23,827 nucleotides of DNA from an uncultured Candidatus Saccharibacteria bacterium (lineage in GTDB: Bacteria; Patescibacteriota; Saccharimonadia; Saccharimonadales; Saccharimonadaceae), in the NCBI GenBank assembly GCA_938017675.1, contig CALIJB010000030.1:1-23827 (forward strand). The letters run 5' to 3'. A program made the translations under genes and the position numbers. The notes beneath the pieces are model-generated. The model searched no databases. It was given only the letters and a program-made list of their open reading frames with translations, and was not told the DNA's origin. This document shows, piece by piece, positions 7,452 through 14,498 of the stretch; position 1 is the stretch's first letter; each line of letters opens with the position of its first letter.

Positions 7452-7684
7452 ATAAAGCGTCCGAGTTCCAGTCACGCCGGAACGAGCTGGGTGTCAAAAA
7501 ACACCACGGGAGTGAAGCCGTAAAGTCACACAACCGAAATCGCGATCCATCGTAGAGCCGGTAATGAGCGCTATAATTCAGTAATGAACTATAGAACAAG
7601 GATGGGACCGCGGGAGGTCTCTTTTTTGATCTCTCGTTCCTTGGGTAAATAATATAAATTTATTGTGCCTGAGGAGGTTTTATC
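7452..7684 (+). promoter_or_regulatory. T-box riboswitch (tRNA-His) before hisG, copy 1 of a 233-bp inverted repeat
   Basis: This is the leader RNA of the hisG operon. It carries a nearly complete T-box motif, AGGATGGGACCGCG (7599-7612). The base that reads the tRNA discriminator is G7606, which pairs with C73, a hallmark of bacterial tRNA-His. Upstream are several hairpins: 7465-7483, 7490-7505, and a 10-bp stem with GTAA loop at 7571-7594 (stem III-like). CACA at 7527-7530 is a candidate His specifier, but I could not fold stem I reliably. Uncharged tRNA-His should stabilise the antiterminator and allow hisG expression. The leader ends with GAGGAGG seven bases before the GTG start. It is identical over 233 bases to the reverse complement of 11047-11279. 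Confidence 0.88.
7604..7627 (+). terminator. T-box attenuator terminator, copy 1
   Basis: GGGACC (7604-7609) pairs with GGTCTC (7616-7621) around a six-base loop, followed by six Ts. The stem uses T-box bases, so terminator and antiterminator exclude each other. Confidence 0.8.
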
Positions 7685-8566
7685 GTGGATAAGAAATTAA
7701 ACAAAGAAAACTTAAAAATTGCTATTCAAAAAGATGGACGGCTTACCGAAGATTCTCTGAGAACACTGCGGATGATGGGTCTTGAGTTCGAGGTGTATGG
7801 CCGTAGACTTTTTGCTGCATGCCGCAATTATCCAGTTGAAATCTTGTTTTGCCGTGACGATGATATACCTGGCTATATAGAGCGCGGCGTTGTAGACATT
7901 GGTATTGTTGGCCAAAATGTTTTGCGTGAAGCTGGAGTTACTGCTACGCGTGAAGTTCTGTGTCCGGGATTTGGCTATTGTAAGCTTGTTGCCGCTGCTC
8001 CTAAAGAATCAGATATTACTACGATTAAAGATTTGCAAGGAAAAATAATTGCTACAACTTTCCCAAACACGATTAGAAAATATTTTGCGAAACGCGGTAT
8101 TGACATTAAAACTACTGTGATAGCTGGATCGGTTGAAATTACACCTGCACTTGGGGTGGCAGATGCGATTGTTGATATAATGGCTAGCGGCAGCACTCTT
8201 TTATTAAATGACCTACGCCCTATAGAAACAATTCTAGAAACCGAAGCCGTTCTTATTAGAAACGAAAAGACGCTTTCAAAAGACAAGGAAGATCTAATTG
8301 CTCAGATGCTAGTTCGTCTTGAGTCGGCACTTGCTGCAAAGAATTTGAAATATATTACGATGAACGCGCCCAAAGAGAATATCGATAAAATTAAAAATAT
8401 CGCTCCTGGACTTGATGCTCCAACTGTAGTGGAATTAACGAAGCCTGGTTGGCTGGCAGTACACGCAGTCATGAATGAAGATGATTTTTGGAAGGTGGCT
8501 AACAAATTGAAAAGTCTTGGCGTGCGCGGGATTCTCGTGTCATCGATTGAAAAAATCATAGCATAA
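7685..8566 (+). CDS. hisG: ATP phosphoribosyltransferase, long form
   Basis: HisG condenses ATP with PRPP to phosphoribosyl-ATP, the first and feedback-controlled step of histidine synthesis. The 293-residue length, with a C-terminal domain (GWLAVHAVMNEDDFWKVANK, then LGVRGILVSSIEKII), identifies the long, hexameric, histidine-inhibited form that needs no HisZ. The substrate-binding region is visible in KIAIQKDGRL, VDIGIVGQNVL and the PRPP loop VDIMASGSTL (near 164-173). The start is GTG 7685 behind GAGGAGG. The gene stands directly behind a tRNA-His T-box and nine bases before hisE. The rest of the His pathway is absent from the window, unusual company for this gene. Base composition is AT-rich like hisE and unlike the two genes that follow. 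Confidence 0.93.
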   Translation: MDKKLNKENLKIAIQKDGRLTEDSLRTLRMMGLEFEVYGRRLFAACRNYPVEILFCRDDDIPGYIERGVVDIGIVGQNVLREAGVTATREVLCPGFGYCKLVAAAPKESDITTIKDLQGKIIATTFPNTIRKYFAKRGIDIKTTVIAGSVEITPALGVADAIVDIMASGSTLLLNDLRPIETILETEAVLIRNEKTLSKDKEDLIAQMLVRLESALAAKNLKYITMNAPKENIDKIKNIAPGLDAPTVVELTKPGWLAVHAVMNEDDFWKVANKLKSLGVRGILVSSIEKIIA

Positions 8567-8575
8567 GGAGGATGT

Positions 8576-8866
8576 ATGACAATTAGAGAATTATACAAAA
8601 TCATAGAGAGCAGACGCAACAGCGATGAAAACATATCCTACACAAGACAATTACTCGACAGAGGCTTAGATAGGATTATCCAAAAAGTTGGCGAAGAATC
8701 AGTTGAAGTTGTAATCGCTGCAAAGAATGATGAAAACGATGAATTTATTGGCGAGGTTGCCGATTTGGTTTATCACCTCCTAGTTTTGTTGGTTGCCAAA
8801 GATATTAAGATTACCGATATAGAGCGGTGTCTTCAAGAACGTCACGATAAGTCGCAAATGAGTTGA
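8576..8866 (+). CDS. hisE: Phosphoribosyl-ATP pyrophosphohydrolase
   Basis: HisE removes pyrophosphate from phosphoribosyl-ATP to give phosphoribosyl-AMP, the second step of histidine synthesis. The 96-residue all-helical protein shows the MazG-like metal motif KVGEESVEVVIAAK (42-55) and the second helix EVADLVYHLLVLL, both typical of HisE. An AAGGAGG site lies six bases before the ATG, and the gene is nine bases behind hisG. It is a stand-alone HisE; no HisI cyclohydrolase domain is fused to it, and none follows. A gap of 68 bases separates it from the next gene, with no obvious promoter. Confidence 0.92.
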   Translation: MTIRELYKIIESRRNSDENISYTRQLLDRGLDRIIQKVGEESVEVVIAAKNDENDEFIGEVADLVYHLLVLLVAKDIKITDIERCLQERHDKSQMS

Positions 8867-8934
8867 ATATATAACGAGAGTGTGACAATATCACCGTAAG
8901 GTTGGACAGCACATTCAAAATTAAGGAGAGAATA

Positions 8935-9699
8935 ATGATGAACTCAACAACCACGGCTGTCATCACTGCTGCGAACGGTAACGGAACGGCAATTGAAGTC
9001 ATTACTAGTCCGCTTACCCGTACAGAGTATGCTAGTCGAGGACGGATACTAGGAGAGAACACGGAGAAGCTTGGCGCCGAACAGGCCGGTTTTCTTGTGT
9101 CGTCGCAAAGCCATTTTGAAATGGCTGGCGGAGAGTTCTGCGGTAATGCATCGCGGGCGGCTGCTGTACTGTTTTCAGAGCTGCGAGGCGCTGATAACGT
9201 AGAGTTTACGGTATCTGGCTTCAAAGGTCTCGTTAGCGCGACTGTCGATAGGCGGTCGGATAACGAGTACTATGTCCGATGCAGGTTTCCGGGTATGTCT
9301 GTCGGGGTTTACCCTGTCGAAGGCCATGAACAGACGATAAACATCGTCGATCTTGGTGGCATCGTCTATGTTGTGGTAGAGAGTAGATTCCCAGCTCAAG
9401 CAGAGGTCTACCGGGAGACGCACCATCAACTGACAGAAGAACTAAGTCTTCGCGAGCGAGACGCCGTTGGGGTGGTCTGGATTGAAAGGAAGGACGATTC
9501 TGTTGCGATTCATCCTGTAGTATGGGTGAGGAGTATCGATACGTTTTTCTATGAATCATCGTGTGGCTCTGGTACGATTGCGGCGTGTGCTGTAACTGGC
9601 GTCTCAGACATCATTCAGCCAACCGGTAAGATTATCCGGGCCGAAGTTGACGGTGATTTTGTGACTCTCGAGAGTGATATGGAGGTCATTCATGATTGA
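8935..9699 (+). CDS. CntK-like amino-acid racemase (DapF fold), probable histidine racemase
   Basis: This 254-residue protein has the diaminopimelate-epimerase fold, whose members invert an alpha-carbon using two cysteines and no cofactor. The catalytic pair is Cys69 in GGEFCGNASRAA and Cys210 in YESSCGSGTIAA. The EFCGNA signature, rather than the NGARC type of lysine-pathway DapF, resembles CntK, the histidine racemase of staphylopine synthesis; this comparison is from memory. Its place behind hisG and hisE under a tRNA-His T-box independently points to histidine as substrate. The start is ATG 8935, six bases behind AAGGAG. The GNAT gene overlaps its end by 8 bp. The gene is richer in GC than hisG/hisE, suggesting separate origin. 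No staphylopine synthase or opine dehydrogenase is present. Confidence 0.75.
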   Translation: MMNSTTTAVITAANGNGTAIEVITSPLTRTEYASRGRILGENTEKLGAEQAGFLVSSQSHFEMAGGEFCGNASRAAAVLFSELRGADNVEFTVSGFKGLVSATVDRRSDNEYYVRCRFPGMSVGVYPVEGHEQTINIVDLGGIVYVVVESRFPAQAEVYRETHHQLTEELSLRERDAVGVVWIERKDDSVAIHPVVWVRSIDTFFYESSCGSGTIAACAVTGVSDIIQPTGKIIRAEVDGDFVTLESDMEVIHD

Positions 9700-10276
9700 G
9701 TATACTATCGCTAGAGATGCAGCTGATGTGGCTGGGTTCACATCTCTGTATCAGGAGGCTTTTGGCGGACCTCCTTATTTTGAAGTGTATCCGAGATATA
9801 GGATACACAAAGAAATCTGGGGTCCCCACCTGGAAAGAGGAGTCATAGTTCTTGCAAAGGATGATGGCTCTGTTGTGGGTTTTTGCTGTGCACTTCCCGT
9901 AGACGATGCCCCTGACGATGTCAGAGAATTTCTACAAGACTCGCAAGAAATTCTCGCAGATAGCGATCAGATGTGGTATATCTTAGAGTTGGGCGTGGCT
10001 TTGAGTCATCGTGGCCGAAAAATTGCCTACGCCGTGACTGAGCGATGCCTCTCTGAAGCGAATCGCCTCGGAGGCGCATACTACGTCATGAGGACGGCGG
10101 CCAAAGGATCCAACTCAAGACATATGTTCTTGAGGGTGGGATCTACTGAGATTTCTGAGGTCCAAGACGTGTCGGCTCAGATGGAAGAAAACCACTCCCA
10201 GAGCACCCAGCGAATTTGGCTTTATGGCAACTGCAGTTTCGCGCTACAGAACCTTAAAGCTCTCTCCGCCTCCTGA
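9692..10276 (+). CDS. GNAT-family N-acetyltransferase
   Basis: The 194-residue product resembles acetyl-CoA-dependent GNAT acyltransferases. The key region is WYILELGVALSHRGRKIAYA (about 96-115), containing strand beta4 and a loop like the acetyl-CoA pyrophosphate-binding motif (normally R/QxxGxG/A; here RGRKIA). It is followed by a helix and the YYVMRTAAKGSN strand and turn. The motif is slightly atypical, so activity is not certain. The ATG 9692 sits five bases behind GGAGGT and overlaps the racemase stop by 8 bp, a clear translational coupling. I infer that it acts on the product of the racemase or on another histidine-related amine. It is the last gene of the operon, ending 14 bp before a strong hairpin. 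Confidence 0.72.
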   Translation: MIEYTIARDAADVAGFTSLYQEAFGGPPYFEVYPRYRIHKEIWGPHLERGVIVLAKDDGSVVGFCCALPVDDAPDDVREFLQDSQEILADSDQMWYILELGVALSHRGRKIAYAVTERCLSEANRLGGAYYVMRTAAKGSNSRHMFLRVGSTEISEVQDVSAQMEENHSQSTQRIWLYGNCSFALQNLKALSAS

Positions 10277-10290
10277 CCAACCACTACGGG

Positions 10291-10326
10291 GCGGCATAGC
10301 GATCTTGAAAGAGGTCGCTATGCCGC
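10291..10326. terminator. Shared hairpin terminator between convergent T-box units
   Basis: GCGGCATAGCGA (10291-10302) and TCGCTATGCCGC (10315-10326) form a perfect 12-bp stem around a 12-base loop. It lies between the stops of the GNAT and dipeptidase genes and can work on both strands, although neither side has a long T-run. Confidence 0.7.
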
Positions 10327-10330
10327 TCCA

Positions 10331-11041
10331 TTACTCAATGCATTGAAATATATTTATAGTACCATAAATTGCCGCTTTTTTTCCGTAAAATGCCGCCCAC
10401 TCACGGTCACCATATGAGAAATGCCACCACTCGCCGTAGAACGGCGCGAAGCCTTGTGCTATCATAGCGTCATGTAATACCTTTCTATACGAGGCTTGTT
10501 CTGGGGTCACTTTCGCAAAAGTTTTAATAATATCTGGATTAGAATAGTCGAATATCTTGTTGCCCATATTGATAGGGTTATTACTACTATCGACAAGAGT
10601 TAAATCAACCGCCGCTCCCATTGGGTGTCCAGCCACATCGGGTACGGCAATAAAATCATGGACTAGACGAATTATTTTGTATTCCGGCATCTCGGGATTA
10701 TCTCGCTGCAAGGCTGCTTTGCGTTCGCGAAAGTACTTTTCTTGTACTTTTGGGTGGCGAAAGTCATAAACAACGCGTAGTCGCAAATTATCACCTGCCT
10801 TCAGCTGCTTATTAACCGTAGCGAGCTTTCTAGCTAATGTATCGCGCACCAAAATAGACTCACCAGTATAAACTTGCATATCCGATTGCTCGTGTTCGGC
10901 TATGATCGACGAATCGTATTTGCGTACGTTAACCAATGGTTCCTGACTATTGCCGGGCTTAGCGCTTGCCATTTCGTCATAGGTTAAAATGTGCCGATTA
11001 ATATAATTAGGATTTTCTTGAATTTGTTTTATTGTATTCAT
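10331..11041 (-). CDS. VanX-like D-alanyl-D-alanine dipeptidase (M15D)
   Basis: This zinc dipeptidase of the VanX/DdpX type typically splits D-Ala-D-Ala. The 236-residue protein has the metal ligands His139 and Asp146 in GHPMGAAVDLTL and His207, plus the catalytic Glu204, in GEWWHFSYG, with the VanX spacing (7 and 3), and an Arg95 in YDFRHP. No signal peptide is visible, so it should act in the cytoplasm. The start is ATG 11041, 12 bases behind GGAGG, more than usual because the duplicated leader ends a few bases earlier. Its leader is the second copy of the tRNA-His T-box, an unexpected regulator for a D-Ala-D-Ala peptidase. I infer a role in freeing amino acids, perhaps from histidine-containing or D-amino-acid dipeptides. 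Confidence 0.85.
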   Translation of the reverse strand: MNTIKQIQENPNYINRHILTYDEMASAKPGNSQEPLVNVRKYDSSIIAEHEQSDMQVYTGESILVRDTLARKLATVNKQLKAGDNLRLRVVYDFRHPKVQEKYFRERKAALQRDNPEMPEYKIIRLVHDFIAVPDVAGHPMGAAVDLTLVDSSNNPINMGNKIFDYSNPDIIKTFAKVTPEQASYRKVLHDAMIAQGFAPFYGEWWHFSYGDREWAAFYGKKAAIYGTINIFQCIE

Positions 11042-11046
11042 AGTAT

Positions 11047-11279
11047 GATAAAACCTCCTCAGGCACAATAAATTTATATTATTTACCCAAGGAACGAGAG
11101 ATCAAAAAAGAGACCTCCCGCGGTCCCATCCTTGTTCTATAGTTCATTACTGAATTATAGCGCTCATTACCGGCTCTACGATGGATCGCGATTTCGGTTG
11201 TGTGACTTTACGGCTTCACTCCCGTGGTGTTTTTTGACACCCAGCTCGTTCCGGCGTGACTGGAACTCGGACGCTTTAT
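11047..11279 (-). promoter_or_regulatory. T-box riboswitch (tRNA-His) before the VanX-like gene, copy 2 of the inverted repeat
   Basis: This is the exact reverse complement of 7452-7684; I found no mismatch over 233 bases. The T-box motif lies at 11119-11132 and again carries the G that pairs with tRNA-His C73. Outside the block the two flanks diverge at once. A weak -10, CATAAT, lies just upstream on the minus strand (11284-11289), with no clear -35. Confidence 0.88.
11104..11127 (-). terminator. T-box attenuator terminator, copy 2
   Basis: Identical to the attenuator before hisG: a six-base-pair stem with a run of six Ts on the minus strand, overlapping the T-box motif. Confidence 0.78.
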
Positions 11280-11417
11280 AGTACATTATGAATGGTAGCA
11301 GAGTGGCTAAAATAAATCAATAATCTGTCTCGGCCGATCCTATTGTGCAGTGAGTTCAATAGACACTTAACGGCTTACGCTCAAATCTTTTTTCTAGTCA
11401 TGCCACGGAGCGCTAGG

Positions 11418-11445
11418 TAGACAAATTACTTTGGTAAGGTATAAT
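11418..11445 (+). promoter_or_regulatory. Promoter of the two-component operon
   Basis: TAGACA (11418-11423) and TATAAT (11440-11445) are 16 bp apart. Transcription would start near 11452, giving a leader of about 115 bases. The remaining intergenic DNA (11290-11417) shows nothing I can assign. Confidence 0.6.
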
Positions 11446-11567
11446 TGTAATTAACTAATTATCGCGTTGGCAGCTTGACTAACTACAGAATTACCAAGTA
11501 CTGTTATCCGAATATCGAGCGCAGGCCAATTCAAAACATAGGGGGATAGCATCCAAGATTAACCGAA

Positions 11568-12236
11568 ATGGGTAACGCAATAAAATCACGAACCCTTCTA
11601 GTTGAAGACGAGCCCGCCCTGCGCACTGGCACCGAGCAATTCCTTCGCCAGCGCGGTTTTACGGTGGTGACGGCGACCAGCGGCGAGGAGGCGCTGGATA
11701 AGTTCGTTGGGGCGGATGTGATTGTCCTTGACATCATGCTACCAGGGATGAGTGGCATTGAGGTATTGCATCAAATTCGCCAGACTAGCGACGTGCCGGT
11801 ACTCATGCTGACGGCTCTGCATGATGAGCCGACGCAGATTGCCAGTTTTGACGAGCTGGCGGATGATTATATGAGTAAGCCGTTTTCGCTGGTGATTTTG
11901 GAAAAACGAATCAGGGCACTGCTTCGCCGCCAGCAGTCTGTCAAAAAAACCTTGTGGCAGCGCGGCCTGGCTTCGGTGGATTTTATGGCTTATCAGGGAT
12001 TTTATGATGAAAATGACGCTCACCTCAAACCCAAGGAAGTGCAGCTGCTCAAACTGCTCGTCGATAATCCCAATATGGTCTGGAGCCGGCAGGCTATCAT
12101 CGACAAGTTGTGGCGCGACGATGAGGTACCGTTTGACCGGGTGATTGACGTCTATATCAAAAACTTGCGCAAAAAATTACACCTGGACTGCATCATCACG
12201 GTGAAGGGAGTGGGCTACCGCTATGAAGAATCTTAA
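11568..12236 (+). CDS. OmpR-family response regulator
   Basis: This 222-residue transcription regulator has an N-terminal receiver domain with acidic residues Glu13/Asp14, phospho-acceptor Asp55 (VIVLDIMLPGMSG), Thr82 and Lys104 (YMSKPF). A C-terminal winged-helix domain follows (LKPKEVQLLKLLVDNP, ending in ITVKGVGYRYE). Phosphorylation by the kinase that follows should control DNA binding, usually to direct repeats spaced by 11 bp; such repeats occur in this window at 23163-23180. The ATG has no good ribosome binding site, and an in-frame stop seven codons upstream excludes an earlier start. It overlaps the kinase gene by 14 bp. Confidence 0.93.
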   Translation: MGNAIKSRTLLVEDEPALRTGTEQFLRQRGFTVVTATSGEEALDKFVGADVIVLDIMLPGMSGIEVLHQIRQTSDVPVLMLTALHDEPTQIASFDELADDYMSKPFSLVILEKRIRALLRRQQSVKKTLWQRGLASVDFMAYQGFYDENDAHLKPKEVQLLKLLVDNPNMVWSRQAIIDKLWRDDEVPFDRVIDVYIKNLRKKLHLDCIITVKGVGYRYEES

Positions 12237-13605
12237 ATTATTTCCCAAAACATTTTTGGTGTCGATCGGCCTGTTTGCGGCGTTGATCATCCTGGTGCAT
12301 GCGTTGGTTTACACGCTGATGCCGCAATTTTATCTGCAACAAAAAGAGCGCGAGGCGGCGGATAATCTCACGGCGCTCGTGGCTGAACTACGCGGTAAAT
12401 CGACTGAGGAAATGCGCCGTCTCAGCCAAGAGTTTGCTACCATGAAAAACGTCAATATCACGCTGACGATTGACGGGCGCGATCAGTATTTTCAGGGTTT
12501 TCAGTCGATCAACATCGTGACGGACAGTGGCAAACCGGTTGACACCAGCGTGGTGAAAATTGCTGACGGTCAAACGGTCGATCCGCGCTCAGTGATTTTG
12601 CAGCAGGGTAGTGTGGCTGATAAGCAGGGGCGAGCGATTACAGTCAAGCTGCTGGCCGACGTGGCGCCCGTTACTCAGGCCAAGCTCGCCACGCTGCATG
12701 TATTGCCCTATACCATGATTGGCTCGCTGCTGGTGGCGCTGACATTTTCCTACATTTACAGCCGTTTTGTGACGCGGCCGATTCGCCAGATGGCGGCGGT
12801 GACGACGACCATGCAGCAGCTGGAAAAGAACGCGCATTACCCAGTCAATAGTCATGATGAGATTGGCGTGCTGGGGCGAAATATTAATGAGCTCTATCAA
12901 AATCTATGGCAAACGATTCGTTCGCTGGAGCATGAAAATAAGCGGATCACCCAGCTGGAGAAAGAGAAAATCGCCTTCCTCCGCGCGGCCTCGCACGAGC
13001 TAAAAACGCCGCTGGCAGCCCTCCGGATCATGCTCGAGAACATGCAACTCAACATCGGCGAGTATAAAAATCGCGATCAGTACCTGGCGGAATCGGTGGC
13101 GCAGGTTGACCGCTTGGCAGCGATGGTGAATGATGTCTTGCGCTCTGGCAGTGTCGCCGAGCAGGCTCTGCGCCAAGAAAAGCGGCTGAGGGTTGATCAG
13201 CTGATCGCCGAGGTGGTTGATGATTATATGTTGCTGGCAAAAACGTGCGGCATGACTTTCGAGGTTGACGCACGTCCGGCTACTATTCGTGCCAACCGCG
13301 ACATGATGCGCCACGTCGTCTCGAACCTGGTGTCAAACGCGGTGCGCCATGGCGACGCGGGGAGCGTAATAAAAATTACCTGCGACCAGCATGAACTAGC
13401 CATCGAAAACGCCTGCAAACCGCTCACCAAGCAGCAACTCCAGCATGTTTTTGACCCGTTTTATCGTACGTCTGACGGCGCGAAACAACACGCCGACAGC
13501 AGCGGCATCGGCCTCTACACCGTGAAAATGATACTCGACGCCAAAGGTCTGGACTATAACTTCACACCACACGGGCGGGGAATGCGGTTTGTGGTGAGGT
13601 TATAA
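12223..13605 (+). CDS. Sensor histidine kinase with HAMP domain
   Basis: This membrane kinase (460 aa) phosphorylates itself and then the response regulator encoded just before it. It has a membrane helix at about 11-33, an extracytoplasmic sensor region of about 125 residues, and a second helix at about 161-181. A HAMP linker, the HisKA domain with His258 (ASHELKTPLA) and an ATPase domain follow; the ATPase domain has NLVSNAVRHG as N-box and SSGIGLYTVK as G2 box. All catalytic motifs are present. The signal sensed cannot be read from sequence. It ends overlapping the convergent gene by 6 bp. The GC-rich codon use matches the regulator. Confidence 0.93.
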   Translation: MKNLKLFPKTFLVSIGLFAALIILVHALVYTLMPQFYLQQKEREAADNLTALVAELRGKSTEEMRRLSQEFATMKNVNITLTIDGRDQYFQGFQSINIVTDSGKPVDTSVVKIADGQTVDPRSVILQQGSVADKQGRAITVKLLADVAPVTQAKLATLHVLPYTMIGSLLVALTFSYIYSRFVTRPIRQMAAVTTTMQQLEKNAHYPVNSHDEIGVLGRNINELYQNLWQTIRSLEHENKRITQLEKEKIAFLRAASHELKTPLAALRIMLENMQLNIGEYKNRDQYLAESVAQVDRLAAMVNDVLRSGSVAEQALRQEKRLRVDQLIAEVVDDYMLLAKTCGMTFEVDARPATIRANRDMMRHVVSNLVSNAVRHGDAGSVIKITCDQHELAIENACKPLTKQQLQHVFDPFYRTSDGAKQHADSSGIGLYTVKMILDAKGLDYNFTPHGRGMRFVVRL

Positions 13606-14052
13606 TTTTACTTGTTTATCGTAATTTATAACCACCACGCCCTGCCGCATTAAAAACTCGCGTGCCTCATCGTCCAACCTGCAATTCACAAAGCGCGATC
13701 GTGCTGCTAATTCGCCGCTACCATAAACAAATTGTGTTTCCTCGTCGTATTCCATGCCGCGAAAGTCGCAGCCCTCTGCCTCAATAATAGCTTTCATGTC
13801 GCAAAAATCCACATTTCGAACCGACGAATTGGTAAAATAAATCGGCTGTCCGTAAATATGCTTTGCGCCGTCCAGATTGCAATTTTCAAATGCGAAAAAT
13901 CCCATGACAAACTGACCAAAATCAACGTCAGAAAAATCCTCATCAACAAACCGCACAATCTCGCCGTCTGGAATGGTAGGGTAGCGCTCGCGCTGGTAAG
14001 CTGGCAAATCATTGGCGCGAATAGCAGCGGCAATGTTATCAGTAAATCTCAT
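13600..14052 (-). CDS. Pentapeptide-like hypothetical protein
   Basis: The 150-residue product shows strand-turn repeats reminiscent of pentapeptide-repeat or right-handed beta-helix proteins (FFAFENCNLDGAKHI, FTNSSVRNVDFCDMKAI, EAEGCDFRGMEY). The A(D/N)LXX pattern is loose, so the family is not certain. There is no signal peptide or membrane helix. ATG 14052 is chosen: the in-frame ATG 14106 falls inside a hairpin (14099-14118), and the shorter start has a -10-like TATCCT nine bases before it, as in other leaderless genes here. It converges on the histidine kinase with a 6-bp overlap. Function unknown. Confidence 0.6.
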   Translation of the reverse strand: MRFTDNIAAAIRANDLPAYQRERYPTIPDGEIVRFVDEDFSDVDFGQFVMGFFAFENCNLDGAKHIYGQPIYFTNSSVRNVDFCDMKAIIEAEGCDFRGMEYDEETQFVYGSGELAARSRFVNCRLDDEAREFLMRQGVVVINYDKQVKL

Positions 14053-14098
14053 AATAATACAAGGATAGAGCAGTTTTTGGTTTATGCCAAAGGCAAGG

Positions 14099-14118
14099 GC
14101 AGACATGCTTAGGTCTGC
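14099..14118. terminator. Hairpin behind the 76-aa PTG protein gene
   Basis: GCAGAC and GTCTGC form a perfect 6-bp stem with an eight-base loop, downstream of the minus-strand gene at 14139-14369. There is no real T-run, so terminator function is tentative. Confidence 0.35.
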
Positions 14119-14138
14119 GAAGCAGTGACTAGATTAGA

Positions 14139-14369
14139 CTAGCCCTGATCCTGGCGGGGCACATCCTGCCAGCCACGGTTCTGAGGGATATCTGCGAGCG
14201 TGCCGTCGGCGTTGTAGACCGCCGTCGCATGCCCGATAGAGCCATCCCCAGTGGGTCCGTGCTGGTTGTAGTAGTATCCGCCCGGAACGTTGGGATCGTT
14301 GGTCGAGTTGACGGTGTGGGAGGTCCCATCCGGGTCGAGCCAACGCTCACCATCCTGGTAGCCGCTCAT
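14139..14369 (-). CDS. Small Gly/Tyr-rich protein with PTG motif, 76 aa
   Basis: This small polar protein has no signal peptide or membrane helix. It has WLDPDGTSHTV near the start, then NVPGGYYYNQHGPTG (27-41) and IGHATAVYNADGT. The NVPG...GPTG arrangement recurs in the 152-aa protein encoded at 17512-17970, whose promoter region is nearly identical, so the two are probably related and co-regulated. GAAAGGTG before the ATG is a good ribosome binding site. Codon use is rich in C/G third positions, unlike the AT-rich neighbours. I do not know the family. Strong promoter, small size and repeated motif would suit an abundant structural, toxin-like or antitoxin-like product, but no evidence decides this. 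Confidence 0.7.
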   Translation of the reverse strand: MSGYQDGERWLDPDGTSHTVNSTNDPNVPGGYYYNQHGPTGDGSIGHATAVYNADGTLADIPQNRGWQDVPRQDQG

Positions 14370-14429
14370 GGACTACACCTTTCTACTAGTGCCTGCTCAA
14401 TGCGCAGAATTACGCAAAAAGCTGATATA

Positions 14430-14458
14430 TATATATCAATAATAGAACCCGCTGTCAA
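14430..14458 (-). promoter_or_regulatory. Strong promoter of the 76-aa PTG protein gene (shared element copy 1)
   Basis: On the minus strand TTGACA (14458-14453) and TATATA (14435-14430) are spaced by exactly 17 bp. An inverted repeat GCAATTTTACGAAAATTGC (14459-14477) lies directly upstream, positioned as an operator or upstream element. The whole stretch 14421-14483 recurs at 18075-18135. Confidence 0.75.
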
Positions 14459-14463
14459 GCAAT

Positions 14464-14492
14464 TTTACGAAAATTGCAGCAAAATGTATTAT
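14464..14492 (+). promoter_or_regulatory. Leaderless promoter of the RdgB/HAM1 gene
   Basis: TTTACG (14464-14469) and TATTAT (14487-14492), 17 bp apart, place the transcription start at or next to the ATG 14499. The -35 lies inside the inverted repeat shared with the divergent promoter, so both may be controlled together. Confidence 0.6.
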
Positions 14493-14498
14493 TAGTCC

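Noticed and set aside
7571..7594. Hairpin with GTAA loop considered as a separate intrinsic terminator.
   Set aside because: It has no T-run and lies directly before the T-box motif, where stem III of a T-box leader is expected.
9233..9559. Long minus-strand ORFs opposite the racemase gene and similarly opposite the histidine kinase (12589-13430).
   Set aside because: They have no start signals or recognisable motifs and mirror GC-rich coding DNA on the other strand.
8935..9699. Reading the racemase as lysine-pathway diaminopimelate epimerase (dapF).
   Set aside because: The first cysteine motif is EFCGNA, not the NGARC type, and the operon is histidine-linked; no other lysine gene is present.
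11291..11312. GGTAGCAGAGTGGCTAA resembles the D-arm of a Ser/Leu tRNA.
   Set aside because: No acceptor stem, anticodon arm or T-arm follows in the expected places, so it is not a tRNA gene.
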